The notes beneath the pieces were generated by a model. That model was not told the DNA's origin and did not search any database. It worked only from the letters and a program-made list of their open reading frames with translations. Of a stretch of 64,000 nt of DNA, positions 52,749-61,344 are shown piece by piece. The DNA is from Atlantibacter sp032062175. Lineage in GTDB: Bacteria > Pseudomonadota > Gammaproteobacteria > Enterobacterales > Enterobacteriaceae. How positions within the stretch are numbered: position 1 is the stretch's first letter; each line of letters begins with the position of its first letter. The DNA lies in contig NZ_DAMBQK010000004.1 of assembly GCF_032062175.1 (NCBI RefSeq), positions 62,001 through 126,000 of the forward strand. Direction: 5' to 3'. A program made the translations under genes and the position numbers.

Positions 52749-53480
52749 TTAACCCAGATCGCCAAAACGCACCTGTAGCGCGGTGATAGCGGTGAGCGCG
52801 GTAGTTTCAGTGCGTAAAACGCGTGGTCCCAACAGAATATCAGTAAATTGATGCTCTGCGGTCATGGCAATTTCATCGGCGCTCAACCCGCCTTCAGGGC
52901 CGATCAATAACCGCACGCGCTGTACCGGCAGGGGCAGGGTATTGATGCTCTGGCTGGCGCGCGGGTGCAAATTCAGTTTTAGACCGTCGTCAGGTTCGGC
53001 GCACCAGGCGTCGAGATCCATCGCCGGACGGATTTCCGGCACCCGATTGCGCCCGCACTGCTCGCAGGCGGCGATGGCGATTTTCTGCCACTGTTGGATT
53101 TTTTTGGTTAACCTTTCAGCGTCCAGTTTGACACCGCAGCGCTCGGAAAACAGCGGAGTGATGACGTTAACGCCCAGCTCGATGGATTTCTGGATGGTAA
53201 ATTCCATCTTCTCGCCGCGCGACAAGACCTGCCCTAAATGCAGATGCAGCGGCGATTCACGGTCATCTTCGGTAGCGTTGAGCACCTGGACCCGTACGCT
53301 TTTCTTATCGGCGTGAGTAATGCGGGCGTCGAAAATCTGATTAGAGCCGTCGAACAGTTGCAAAAGCTGGTCCGGCCCCATACGCAGCACGCGGCCTACG
53401 TGGTTGGCGGCGTCGTCGCTTAAAGCGGTTTCAGTATTGATGCTGAGGAGCTCAGGGTGATAAATGCGGGGAATGCGCAT
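52749..53480 (-). CDS. rsmE: 16S rRNA m3U1498 methyltransferase RsmE
   Basis: RsmE methylates N3 of U1498 in 16S rRNA. It is a SPOUT-class enzyme of 243 residues (E. coli 243): an N-terminal PUA-like domain (RIPRIYHPELL) then the trefoil-knot SAM site with RLLIGPEGGLSADEI near 190-205 and LGPRVLRTETTALTAI near 216-231. In E. coli it also lies between endA and gshB. Confidence 0.95.
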   Translation of the reverse strand: MRIPRIYHPELLSINTETALSDDAANHVGRVLRMGPDQLLQLFDGSNQIFDARITHADKKSVRVQVLNATEDDRESPLHLHLGQVLSRGEKMEFTIQKSIELGVNVITPLFSERCGVKLDAERLTKKIQQWQKIAIAACEQCGRNRVPEIRPAMDLDAWCAEPDDGLKLNLHPRASQSINTLPLPVQRVRLLIGPEGGLSADEIAMTAEHQFTDILLGPRVLRTETTALTAITALQVRFGDLG

Positions 53481-53554
53481 AACGATAATCCGGTCAAAGG
53501 CGTTCCCCCTTACATGAGGGGGGGACGGCAGTTTTCAATGCCCGGTAGTGTAGG

Positions 53555-54262
53555 TTAGCTCTTTTGGGCCTGGCAAGCCTGCTGAACATAGGGGTTGTGA
53601 TTGCCCTGCACGCTGGCGATCCGCTCATCGCGCTCGCATTCCCACACGCTTACCGGGTAAAGCTTATTCCAGGCGTTGAATAGCTGGGTTTGCTGACGAG
53701 ACAGCGTCAGAGAATATTTATCGCGCATATAGAAGTAGGTGCGGGCGATGGCCCCACGTGCGCGTGCTGGCGGCTCGGCTAATTTTTCTTTGAAATCGAC
53801 TTTCATGGCGCATTGGCCGTACTGGCCCTCACCGCCATTCCATTGGCTGTACATAAAGTTGCCGCGATCGCCGTTTACTTCACCCACAGCAGGCTGCAGG
53901 TTGTGCATATCGCTTTCCATGGCGCGATAAACCGGATCTTTGGCGCAGTTTTTCCGGCCGCCGTCCTGCCAGCACTGGCGCTGATGGCCGAATTGCCAGG
54001 CGGGCACCACGTGCTCCCATTCGATGCGCGAGGCGCGGTTTTCATTTTTTCGCACTTTATAGCCACAAGATTCCAGATCGGGGATGCCTTTTTTCCCCTG
54101 CCAGGTAATCTTGCAGCCGCAATAAAAATCGCCTGGCGCGTTAGCGTTCACTTTTACCCCGGCGGCCTTGGCCTGGGAAAAGTTATTAATCCCCGCGCTG
54201 AATGCGCTCCACGAAAAAGCGGCTGCAACGCCTGCAACCGCCAGAATAAATTTGCGAGACAT
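53555..54262 (-). CDS. endA: Periplasmic DNA-specific endonuclease I
   Basis: EndA is a periplasmic nuclease cutting double-stranded DNA. The preferred ATG (54262, MSRKFILAVAGVAAAF) gives 235 residues, the E. coli length, with GGAG six bases upstream and a Sec signal peptide cut near SAFSA-GI; the frame opens 19 codons earlier. The active-site region is EWEHVVPAWQFGHQRQCW near 85-102, of the His-Me nuclease type, with GEVNGDRGNFMYSQW downstream. Paired cysteines (FYCGCK, ESCGYK) suit a disulfide-bonded periplasmic protein. Its DNA substrate preference is taken from the family. Confidence 0.95.
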   Translation of the reverse strand: MSRKFILAVAGVAAAFSWSAFSAGINNFSQAKAAGVKVNANAPGDFYCGCKITWQGKKGIPDLESCGYKVRKNENRASRIEWEHVVPAWQFGHQRQCWQDGGRKNCAKDPVYRAMESDMHNLQPAVGEVNGDRGNFMYSQWNGGEGQYGQCAMKVDFKEKLAEPPARARGAIARTYFYMRDKYSLTLSRQQTQLFNAWNKLYPVSVWECERDERIASVQGNHNPYVQQACQAQKS

Positions 54263-54358
54263 CCCGGACTCCGTGTCAAAACGAGCCCGCACCGTAACCA
54301 ACGGTGGCGTCAGATTCAATCAGTCAGATCAGAAAATTTCCGGATAACGCGCTAAAAA

Positions 54359-54868
54359 TTACTCGGTTGCCAGTTCCGGTGTGAGTTTCTCGCCGCAGTG
54401 TACGCAACGGTACTCGGTTTCGCCACGCAGTACGCGATTATGACGCCGCACGGTAAGCTGATGGAGTTGGCAGCTACAGCGGTAGGGAAAGGTGTTGCGC
54501 GCCAGCGAATCCAGCGCGAACTGATGGGTTCGCCGAGCCGGAATGCCCAGCACGCTCTCCATCATCCATTTCCACTCTTTGCCATGAGGTGGAACGCGGC
54601 CAAACTGTTTCCACACCAGCAAATGCGCCAGTTCGTGGGGCACCACTTCTTCAACAAACGCCTGAAGGTTTTCCTGTAGCAACGTGGGGTTGAGACGGAT
54701 TTCATAGCGTTCAAGCCAGGCGGTACCCGCAGCGGTGCCACGCTGTTGGTAGACCAGTTTTGGTTCAGGATAGTCACGGCCAAGATGTTGGTTAGCCCGC
54801 GCTAAATTCTCGCGCAGACTGCGCATCACGGCTTGTTGAGTAGCAATAGGGAGACGCAGGGTTTTCAT
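54359..54868 (-). CDS. sprT: SprT-family zinc metalloprotease-like protein
   Basis: A 169-residue protein (E. coli 165) of the SprT family, which is related to eukaryotic Spartan proteases; its substrate in enterobacteria is unknown. The zinc motif HExxH reads VPHELAHLLVW near 77-87, and a C-terminal zinc ribbon has CSCQLH and CVHCGE cysteine pairs. The start MKTLRLPIATQQAVM (54868) is the family start; 12 upstream codons are open without support. Confidence 0.93.
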   Translation of the reverse strand: MKTLRLPIATQQAVMRSLRENLARANQHLGRDYPEPKLVYQQRGTAAGTAWLERYEIRLNPTLLQENLQAFVEEVVPHELAHLLVWKQFGRVPPHGKEWKWMMESVLGIPARRTHQFALDSLARNTFPYRCSCQLHQLTVRRHNRVLRGETEYRCVHCGEKLTPELATE

Positions 54869-54940
54869 AACGGCAAGGATAGAGGGAAGGGGATAGCGCT
54901 GCAACCGAAAGACGCCCCCTCCGCAGAGAGGGCGTAACGA

Positions 54941-56323
54941 TTAATGGTGTGAGCCGATTTCGCGCAGGCGACGGCCTTTCATCAGGTTGCGTTCGATGTG
55001 CTCCAGGGAGATGTGTTTGGTCTCCGGCACCAGCCACAGGGTCAACACGATAAAGAACAGGTTCAGGCCAGCGTATACCCAGAAGGTATTGGCGTTGCCC
55101 AGCGTATTCAGCATCGTCAGGAAGGTCGCACCAACAATCATATTGGCGATCCAGTTAGTGGCGGTGGAACAGGTGATGCCGAAATCACGGCCTTTCAGTG
55201 GCTGGATTTCCGAGCACAGCACCCAAATCAGCGGACCGGCGCTCATGGCGAAGCCTACGATAAACATCAGCAGCATTGCGACGGCAAAATACTGGCCGGT
55301 TGCGGTTTCGATACCGACATGCATCTGATAACCCAGAATCCCCATGCCTGTCGCCATTACCAGGAAGCCCAGCACCAGCGTCGGCTTACGGCCCCAGCGG
55401 TCTACCAGACCGATAGCGATAAAGGTCGCCAATACGTTGGTTAAACCAACGATCACCGTACCCCACATCTGTTCTTTGGTATTGGCATAGCCCGCCAGTT
55501 CAAAGATTTTCGGCGCGTAGTACATGATGACGTTCATCCCGGTGAACTGCTGCATCACCTGCAACAGCACGCCCAAAAAGACCGCACGACGGAAATTGCT
55601 GTTGCCTTTAAACAGCGCCCAGCCGCTTTGCTTCACCTTCAGGCTTTCGCGGATCTCTTCCAATTCACGCTTTGCTTCAGCGCTGGAATCACGCAGATGC
55701 ATCAACACGCGCTCCGCATCGTGGAAGCGACGCTTTGCGGCAAACCAGCGCGGGCTATCGGGAAGGAAGAACACGCCAATCAGCAGCAGCACCGCCGGAA
55801 GGGTGATGATCCCCAGCATCCAGCGCCAGGCGCCCGCATCGCTAAAGGCGGTATCAGAAAGATAAGCGGCGAGAATACCGATGGTAATCATCAGTTGATA
55901 CATAGAAATCATGCTGCCGCGGATTTTTTCCGGGGCGATTTCTGAGAGATACAGTGGGGCAGTGTAAGAGGCGATACCCACAGCCAGGCCGAGCAGCACG
56001 CGGGAAACAATTAAGATCTCAACGTTCGGTGCGGCAGCGGAACAGAGCGAACCTACCACAAAAAGCACCGAGCCGATCATCAGGCTTTTTTTACGCCCGA
56101 GAGAGGATGACAGCCATCCGCTGCCCACGGCACCCACGGCGGCACCGAACATCATCGAACTTACCACCCATTCCTGCTGGTGCGAGGTGATCTGGAAGTC
56201 GTCGGTGATAAACGGTAGCGCGCCCGCAATAACGCCGATATCCAGGCCAAACAGTAACCCCGCCAGTGCAGCCAGAAAGCAGACGAAAAACGTCATACGT
56301 CTATTTTTGTTTTTGTCAGGCAT
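54941..56323 (-). CDS. galP: Galactose:proton symporter GalP
   Basis: GalP imports galactose, glucose and related sugars with protons. It is an MFS sugar porter of 460 residues (E. coli 464) with 12 membrane segments. The sugar-porter motifs are intact: GWLSSSLGRKKSLM after segment 2, ERVLMHLR and PDSPRW near 195-200, QQFTGMNVIMYY in segment 7, DRWGRKPTL after segment 8 and PETKHISLE at the end. The start MPDKNKNRRMTFF (56323) has GGGAGG upstream; 49 earlier open codons are not coding. The short N-terminal tail accounts for the length difference. Confidence 0.95.
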   Translation of the reverse strand: MPDKNKNRRMTFFVCFLAALAGLLFGLDIGVIAGALPFITDDFQITSHQQEWVVSSMMFGAAVGAVGSGWLSSSLGRKKSLMIGSVLFVVGSLCSAAAPNVEILIVSRVLLGLAVGIASYTAPLYLSEIAPEKIRGSMISMYQLMITIGILAAYLSDTAFSDAGAWRWMLGIITLPAVLLLIGVFFLPDSPRWFAAKRRFHDAERVLMHLRDSSAEAKRELEEIRESLKVKQSGWALFKGNSNFRRAVFLGVLLQVMQQFTGMNVIMYYAPKIFELAGYANTKEQMWGTVIVGLTNVLATFIAIGLVDRWGRKPTLVLGFLVMATGMGILGYQMHVGIETATGQYFAVAMLLMFIVGFAMSAGPLIWVLCSEIQPLKGRDFGITCSTATNWIANMIVGATFLTMLNTLGNANTFWVYAGLNLFFIVLTLWLVPETKHISLEHIERNLMKGRRLREIGSHH

Positions 56324-56564
56324 CACGCCCTCCCATTGAATTATTGGTTTTATCAATGAAGAAGGTAGGCGGTGAAAGTGTAAAGATATGTGGGAAAATT
56401 CGTAATTATGTAATCGCTTCCATTGGTAAGTAGTGAATAAACGGTAACGGAAGTGATTGAATAAATTCAATTGCTGGAATAACCAGGACAGTAACTACTG
56501 GGTTTCATTATCCGGTTGGAGTACGATTTCTGCTCTGTTTGCGTTGCTTATACATGGAGGTTGA

Positions 56565-57011
56565 ATGAATGCTCTGAAGCAAAATAGATGGAGTTCTACA
56601 GGAACGATTCTGGGGGCTATTGCTCTGATTCTCGGTATTTTCCATTTTTCAGTAGGGCCTTTTCACCCCGCACCAACACTTGAAGGCGTGGTCGCCAGAG
56701 AGGTATCAGCCATCAAGAAAGGGATTATTGCGGGCCTGAAAGGCGAAGAAGTCTCTGAGCCCGTTCACCATCAACGCCTTGATGTGGATAAAATTCTGGA
56801 TAACGCCGGGACCGCGCTGGCAATTGTTGCGCTGATATGCGCCTTTATCGGCGGCTTACGTAAGGAAAATCACTGGGGAATCAGTGGGGCGTTATTTTTT
56901 GGCGGAGCCACGCTTGCTTTTCACGTTCTGATTTTTGGTATTGGCCTGGTGTGCGGCATTATTTTGCTACTGCTGATATTCTCCTGGCTTAATGGCACAG
57001 GGCTGGGCTAG
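56565..57011 (+). CDS. Uncharacterised small inner membrane protein
   Basis: I do not recognise this 148-residue protein with certainty. It has GGAGG five bases before the ATG. One hydrophobic segment (about 13-31, TILGAIALILGIFHF) is followed by a polar region of about 45 residues (VVAREVSAIKKGIIAGLKGEE) and then three more hydrophobic segments (about 79-97, 103-120, 122-143). It may belong with small membrane proteins such as E. coli YidI, but I cannot confirm that. It lies between galP and metK, which are neighbours in E. coli without this gene, on the strand opposite to both, and looks slightly more AT-rich. Probably an insertion. Confidence 0.6.
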   Translation: MNALKQNRWSSTGTILGAIALILGIFHFSVGPFHPAPTLEGVVAREVSAIKKGIIAGLKGEEVSEPVHHQRLDVDKILDNAGTALAIVALICAFIGGLRKENHWGISGALFFGGATLAFHVLIFGIGLVCGIILLLLIFSWLNGTGLG

Positions 57012-57060
57012 TCACGTTCGAACAGGTCTCAATCGTTTATGATCGCGGCTCTGATAAGCA

Positions 57061-57096
57061 AAAAATCCGGAAACGCAGAACGTTCCCGGATTTTTT
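57061..57096. terminator. Bidirectional terminator between the membrane gene and metK
   Basis: AAAAATCCGG and CCGGATTTTTTT with inner AACG/CGTT pairs form a hairpin with A and T flanks, placed between two convergent genes, so it can serve both. Confidence 0.8.
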
Positions 57097-57147
57097 TACA
57101 GCGTTTATTGAGTACGCAATAAACGCCTTTTACCTTAAGCGTAAAAC

Positions 57148-58302
57148 TTATTTCAGACCGGCAGCGTCACGCAGCAGCGCGGCTTTGTCGGTTTTTTCCC
57201 ACGGGAAATGCTCGCGGCCAAAGTGACCGTATGCCGCCGTCTCTTTGTAGATCGGGTGCAGCAGATCCAGCATCTGGATCAGGCCGTAAGGGCGCAGATC
57301 GAAGAATTCGCGAACCAGCAGGGTGAGCTGCTCGGTCGGCACTTTCTCAGTACCAAAGGTTTCCACCATGATGGACGTCGGTTCCGCCACGCCAATCGCG
57401 TAGGACACCTGGATTTCACAACGGTCAGCCAGGCCTGCGGCAACGATGTTTTTCGCCACATAGCGCGCCGCGTAGGCTGCGGAGCGGTCAACTTTAGACG
57501 GATCCTTACCGGAGAACGCGCCGCCGCCGTGACGAGCCATACCGCCGTAGGTATCAACGATAATTTTACGACCGGTCAGGCCGCAGTCGCCCATCGGGCC
57601 ACCGATAACGAAACGGCCGGTTGGGTTGATGAAGTATTTGGTGGTTTCGCTCAGCCATTCTGCAGGCAGAACCGGCTTGATGATCTCTTCCATCACCGCT
57701 TCGTGCAGGGATTTCTGATCGATGTCTTCTGCGTGTTGAGTAGACAGCACCACCGCGTCGATACCAACGATTTTGTTGTTATCGTACTGGAAGGTCACCT
57801 GGCTTTTCGCATCCGGGCGCAGCCACGGCAGCGCGCCGTTTTTACGCACTTCAGCCTGGCGCTGCACCAGACGGTGCGCGTAGGTCACCGGTGCTGGCAT
57901 CAGCACGTCGGTTTCGTTGGTAGCATAACCAAACATCAGGCCCTGGTCGCCCGCGCCCTGTTCCAAAGGATCGGTACGGTCGACACCCTGGTTGATGTCC
58001 GGGGATTGTTTGCCAATCGCACTCAGCACCGCGCAGGAGTTGGCATCAAAGCCCATATCAGAATGCACGTAGCCAATTTCGCGGACCGTGTTGCGGGTGA
58101 TCTCTTCGATGTCTACCCATGCGCTGGTGGTGATTTCACCGCCCACTAAAACCATGCCGGTTTTCACATAAGTTTCGCAGGCCACGCGCGCTTTCGGATC
58201 TTGCTCCAGAATCGCGTCAAGGACTGCATCGGAGATCTGGTCAGCGATTTTATCGGGATGCCCTTCTGATACAGACTCGGATGTAAAAAGGTGTTTAGCC
58301 AT
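57148..58302 (-). CDS. metK: S-adenosylmethionine synthetase
   Basis: MetK makes S-adenosylmethionine from methionine and ATP. It is 384 residues (E. coli 384). Signatures are GHPDKIADQISDAVLD near 14-29, GAGDQGLMFGYATNET near 117-132, and the glycine-rich phosphate loop GGGAFSGKDPSKVDRS near 259-274. It starts next to a long intergenic region with probable MetJ sites. Its product feeds methylation and, with SpeB-derived putrescine, spermidine synthesis. Confidence 0.98.
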   Translation of the reverse strand: MAKHLFTSESVSEGHPDKIADQISDAVLDAILEQDPKARVACETYVKTGMVLVGGEITTSAWVDIEEITRNTVREIGYVHSDMGFDANSCAVLSAIGKQSPDINQGVDRTDPLEQGAGDQGLMFGYATNETDVLMPAPVTYAHRLVQRQAEVRKNGALPWLRPDAKSQVTFQYDNNKIVGIDAVVLSTQHAEDIDQKSLHEAVMEEIIKPVLPAEWLSETTKYFINPTGRFVIGGPMGDCGLTGRKIIVDTYGGMARHGGGAFSGKDPSKVDRSAAYAARYVAKNIVAAGLADRCEIQVSYAIGVAEPTSIMVETFGTEKVPTEQLTLLVREFFDLRPYGLIQMLDLLHPIYKETAAYGHFGREHFPWEKTDKAALLRDAAGLK

Positions 58303-58472
58303 ATTCGTTTAAACTCGGTAATAATTAGTTAACTCAACGTATTGTATTTAAAGCGCTTACCTGCCTTGGGGCAGCGGCTTGCAGGCAATACAGGCGATGA
58401 GTGTTAATCCTCTTTTTCTCTTACCGGGCGATGTCGCCTTGTGCAAAGTGTCCTGAAGCACAGTGGGTATAT

Positions 58473-58504
58473 AGATGGATTAACATCTGGACGGCTATTC
58501 TAGG
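58473..58504. promoter_or_regulatory. Putative MetJ operator (met boxes) of metK
   Basis: Four adjoining octamers, AGATGGAT, TAACATCT, GGACGGCT and ATTCTAGG, lie about 170 bp upstream of metK. The first three match the met-box consensus AGACGTCT at 5, 5 and 6 of 8 positions, as expected for tandem MetJ binding. E. coli metK is MetJ-controlled. The fourth is poor. Confidence 0.5.
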
Positions 58505-59033
58505 TCATTTATTCGTCCCTTTTCCAGCAATTTTTATTCTGCATAAAACCGGCGAAACGGCGGAAATGGCAATATTTCCTGACATCAGCGTCAAACCCAC
58601 GATTTTTATTTTGCATTTACCCCCTGTTGTCGGTATAAAACGGCGCGCGCGGCTTCCCCGTTTTCGCTTCTGTGGCGAAGGGTGAAAAAAGCGCACGACG
58701 ATTGTTCGTGTCGCCACTTCCAGCCGGGTTGAGCATTAACCATTAGCTTTGCTTGTCGCTTGCCCATCAAGGTTGGCGTGGAGGTGATACGAAATAATGA
58801 ATCGGAGTAATCTGCAGAATCTGTCACACCGTTCTGGTGTACTGTTGTCCCTCTCAACCTGCATCCCTTTTTTGCAAACCTGCCGATGTTCTACCCATCT
58901 CGGCGCTTCTCAGGATTCCCGGGCCGGTTAACAGCTTGCGATGACTGAACAAGGGCGCTCTTGCTAAGCAAGGGTTTTCTCGTGGTTTCGTCGAACCTGT
59001 CATACAGCGTTCGGATACGTGTTTTACAATGAT
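58505..59033. other. metK-yqgB intergenic region, no secure gene
   Basis: About 530 bp with only overlapping weak open frames (for example 58606-58857 on the minus strand). I see no terminator. The speA promoter is expected in the right half but no convincing -35/-10 pair stands out. Confidence 0.4.
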
Positions 59034-59201
59034 ATGAATATGAAACCGGTCGCACAGCGGGGCGGTCAGCGTACTATGCTGCCAGGTCCGGCTGTTTATG
59101 GGTTGTTATCGCATTTTAACGCTGCGATAGTAGTCAACTTCGCTATGCCCGACGGTATCGGGTATACACTTTCAACAGAGTTTGAGGTTCGCTATGTCTG
59201 A
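59034..59201 (+). CDS. yqgB: Small protein YqgB
   Basis: A 55-residue frame directly before speA matches E. coli YqgB (43 aa), described as linked to acid stress: KPVAQ, then YGLLSHFNAAIVVNF against YGLLSQFQAAIVVNC in E. coli. The start at 59034 (MNMKPVAQ) aligns with the E. coli MKKKPVAQ start; ATG 59040 is an alternative, and no good ribosome site is seen for either. The C-terminus is 12 residues longer than in E. coli, so the stop overlaps the speA start by eight bases. Confidence 0.65.
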   Translation: MNMKPVAQRGGQRTMLPGPAVYGLLSHFNAAIVVNFAMPDGIGYTLSTEFEVRYV

Positions 59202-61170
59202 CGACATGTCTTCATTTTCGCCTTCGTCAGCAGGCGAACAGGGTGTACTACGTTCCATGCAGGAGGTTGCAATGAGTTCTCAGGAAGCCAGCAAGATGCT
59301 GCGCACCTACAACATTGCCTGGTGGGGCAATAATTACTACGACGTCAATGAACTGGGCCACATCAGTGTCTGCCCGGACCCCGACGTCCCGGAAGCCCGC
59401 GTGGATCTCGCCAAACTGGTGAAAGCCCGCGAAGCGCAAGGCCAGCGCTTGCCTGCGCTATTCTGCTTCCCGCAGATTTTACAGCACCGCCTGCGTTCTA
59501 TTAATGCCGCGTTCAAGCGCGCGCGTGAATCCTATGGCTATAACGGCGATTACTTCCTGGTTTACCCGATTAAGGTTAACCAGCATCGTCGCGTTATCGA
59601 AACGCTGATCCACTCCGGTGAACCGCTGGGCCTGGAAGCAGGCTCGAAAGCGGAGCTGATGGCCGTACTGGCTCATGCGGGCATGACGCGTTCCGTTATT
59701 GTCTGTAACGGCTATAAAGACCGTGAATACATTCGTCTGGCGTTAATCGGTGAGAAGATGGGCCACAAGGTCTATCTGGTTATCGAAAAAATGTCGGAAA
59801 TCCGCATCGTGCTGGAAGAAGCCGAGCGTCTGAACGTGGTGCCGCGCCTGGGTGTGCGTGCGCGTCTGGCGTCTCAGGGCTCCGGCAAATGGCAGTCCTC
59901 CGGCGGCGAAAAATCAAAATTCGGCCTGGCGGCGACTCAGGTGTTGCAACTGGTTGAGATGCTGCGCGAAGCGGGCCGCCTCGATAGCCTGCAACTGCTG
60001 CACTTCCACCTCGGCTCGCAGATGGCCAATATTCGCGACATCGCCACTGGCGTGCGTGAATCGGCACGTTTCTACGTTGAACTGCATAAGCTGGGTGTTA
60101 ACATTCAGTGCTTCGACGTGGGCGGTGGTCTGGGTGTGGATTATGAAGGCACCCGCTCGCAGTCCGACTGCTCGGTGAACTACGGCCTGAATGAATATGC
60201 CAATAACATCATTTGGGCGATTGGCGATGCCTGTGAAGAAAACGGCCTGCCGCACCCGACGGTGATCACTGAGTCTGGCCGCGCGGTGACCGCGCACCAT
60301 ACCGTACTGGTGTCCAATATCATCGGCGTCGAGCGCAACGAATACACCGTTCCGACTGCGCCTGCCGAGGATGCGGCGCGTGCGTTACAGAGCATGTGGG
60401 AAACCTGGCAGGAGATGCACGAGCCGGGCACCCGCCGTTCGCTGCGCGAATGGCTGCACGACAGCCAGATGGACCTGCACGACATTCACGTGGGTTATTC
60501 TTCAGGCGCGTTTAGCCTGCAGGAGCGCGCGTGGGCGGAGCAGCTCTACCTGAGCATGTGCCATGAAGTGCAGAAACAGCTCGATCCCAGCAACCGTGCG
60601 CATCGTCCGATCATCGACGAATTGCAGGAGCGCATGGCGGACAAGATGTACATCAACTTCTCCCTGTTCCAGTCCATGCCGGATGCCTGGGGTATCGACC
60701 AGTTGTTCCCGGTCATGCCGCTGGAAGGGCTGAACCAGATCCCTGAACGCCGCGCGGTGCTGCTGGATATCACCTGCGACTCTGACGGTGCCATCGATCA
60801 CTATATCGACGGCGACGGGATTGCCACTACCATGCCGATGCCGGAATACGACCCGGAGAACCCGCCGATGCTGGGCTTCTTTATGGTGGGCGCGTATCAG
60901 GAAATTCTCGGCAACATGCATAACCTGTTCGGCGATACCGAAGCGGTTGACGTGTTTGTCTTCCCTGACGGCAGCGTGGAAGTTGAACTGTCTGACGAAG
61001 GGGATACCGTGGCGGACATGCTGCAATACGTGCAGCTTGACCCGAAAACGCTGCTTACCCAGTTCCGCGACCAGGTGAAAAACACCGATCTGGACGATGC
61101 GCTGCAACAGCAGTTCCTGGAGGAGTTTGAAGCCGGTCTTTACGGGTACACCTACCTCGAAGACGAGTAG
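59194..61170 (+). CDS. speA: Biosynthetic arginine decarboxylase
   Basis: SpeA decarboxylates arginine to agmatine, the first step of the SpeA-SpeB route to putrescine. The full frame is 658 residues, as in E. coli. It is a PLP fold-III decarboxylase: the PLP lysine is in FLVYPIKVNQHRRV near 120-133, VGGGLGVDYEGTRS near 310, and the substrate-site cysteine in LLDITCDSDGAIDHY near 525-539. ATG 59194 has GAGG six bases upstream. A second in-frame ATG at 59272 (MSSQEASKML) has a stronger GGAGG and would give 632 residues; either may be used. Confidence 0.96.
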   Translation: MSDDMSSFSPSSAGEQGVLRSMQEVAMSSQEASKMLRTYNIAWWGNNYYDVNELGHISVCPDPDVPEARVDLAKLVKAREAQGQRLPALFCFPQILQHRLRSINAAFKRARESYGYNGDYFLVYPIKVNQHRRVIETLIHSGEPLGLEAGSKAELMAVLAHAGMTRSVIVCNGYKDREYIRLALIGEKMGHKVYLVIEKMSEIRIVLEEAERLNVVPRLGVRARLASQGSGKWQSSGGEKSKFGLAATQVLQLVEMLREAGRLDSLQLLHFHLGSQMANIRDIATGVRESARFYVELHKLGVNIQCFDVGGGLGVDYEGTRSQSDCSVNYGLNEYANNIIWAIGDACEENGLPHPTVITESGRAVTAHHTVLVSNIIGVERNEYTVPTAPAEDAARALQSMWETWQEMHEPGTRRSLREWLHDSQMDLHDIHVGYSSGAFSLQERAWAEQLYLSMCHEVQKQLDPSNRAHRPIIDELQERMADKMYINFSLFQSMPDAWGIDQLFPVMPLEGLNQIPERRAVLLDITCDSDGAIDHYIDGDGIATTMPMPEYDPENPPMLGFFMVGAYQEILGNMHNLFGDTEAVDVFVFPDGSVEVELSDEGDTVADMLQYVQLDPKTLLTQFRDQVKNTDLDDALQQQFLEEFEAGLYGYTYLEDE

Positions 61171-61272
61171 TCACCCGGCTGGGTCTGCCTGGCTATACTG
61201 ATAGTCATGCAGACGCTTGAACCCGGCATGAAACACGGCGATAATTCGCGCCAGCAAACTGACTCTAATCAA

Positions 61273-61316
61273 TCCCTTCCTCGTCGGGCTTAACGACGCG
61301 GAGGGGATTTTTTTTA
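61273..61316 (+). terminator. Hairpin with T run between speA and speB
   Basis: AATCCCTTCCTCGTCG and CGACGCGGAGGGGATT form a long, slightly imperfect stem followed by about eight T. It lies in the 174-bp speA-speB gap and may terminate most speA transcripts, with speB having its own promoter or depending on read-through. Confidence 0.75.
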
Positions 61317-61344
61317 CATCGACTTTACGAAAGAGGTCATATCA

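Noticed and set aside
53501..53525. C/G-rich hairpin between endA and rsmE
   Set aside because: Stem of CCCCC/GGGGG with no T run on either strand; not a convincing terminator.
58401..58685. 94-codon plus-strand frame in the metK upstream region
   Set aside because: Overlaps the putative MetJ operator and the opposite yqgD-like frame; no ribosome site. May correspond to the doubtful E. coli yqgC.
58606..58857. 83-codon minus-strand frame between metK and yqgB
   Set aside because: Length and place recall the doubtful E. coli yqgD, but it has no clear ribosome site and a basic, low-complexity composition; not supported as a gene.
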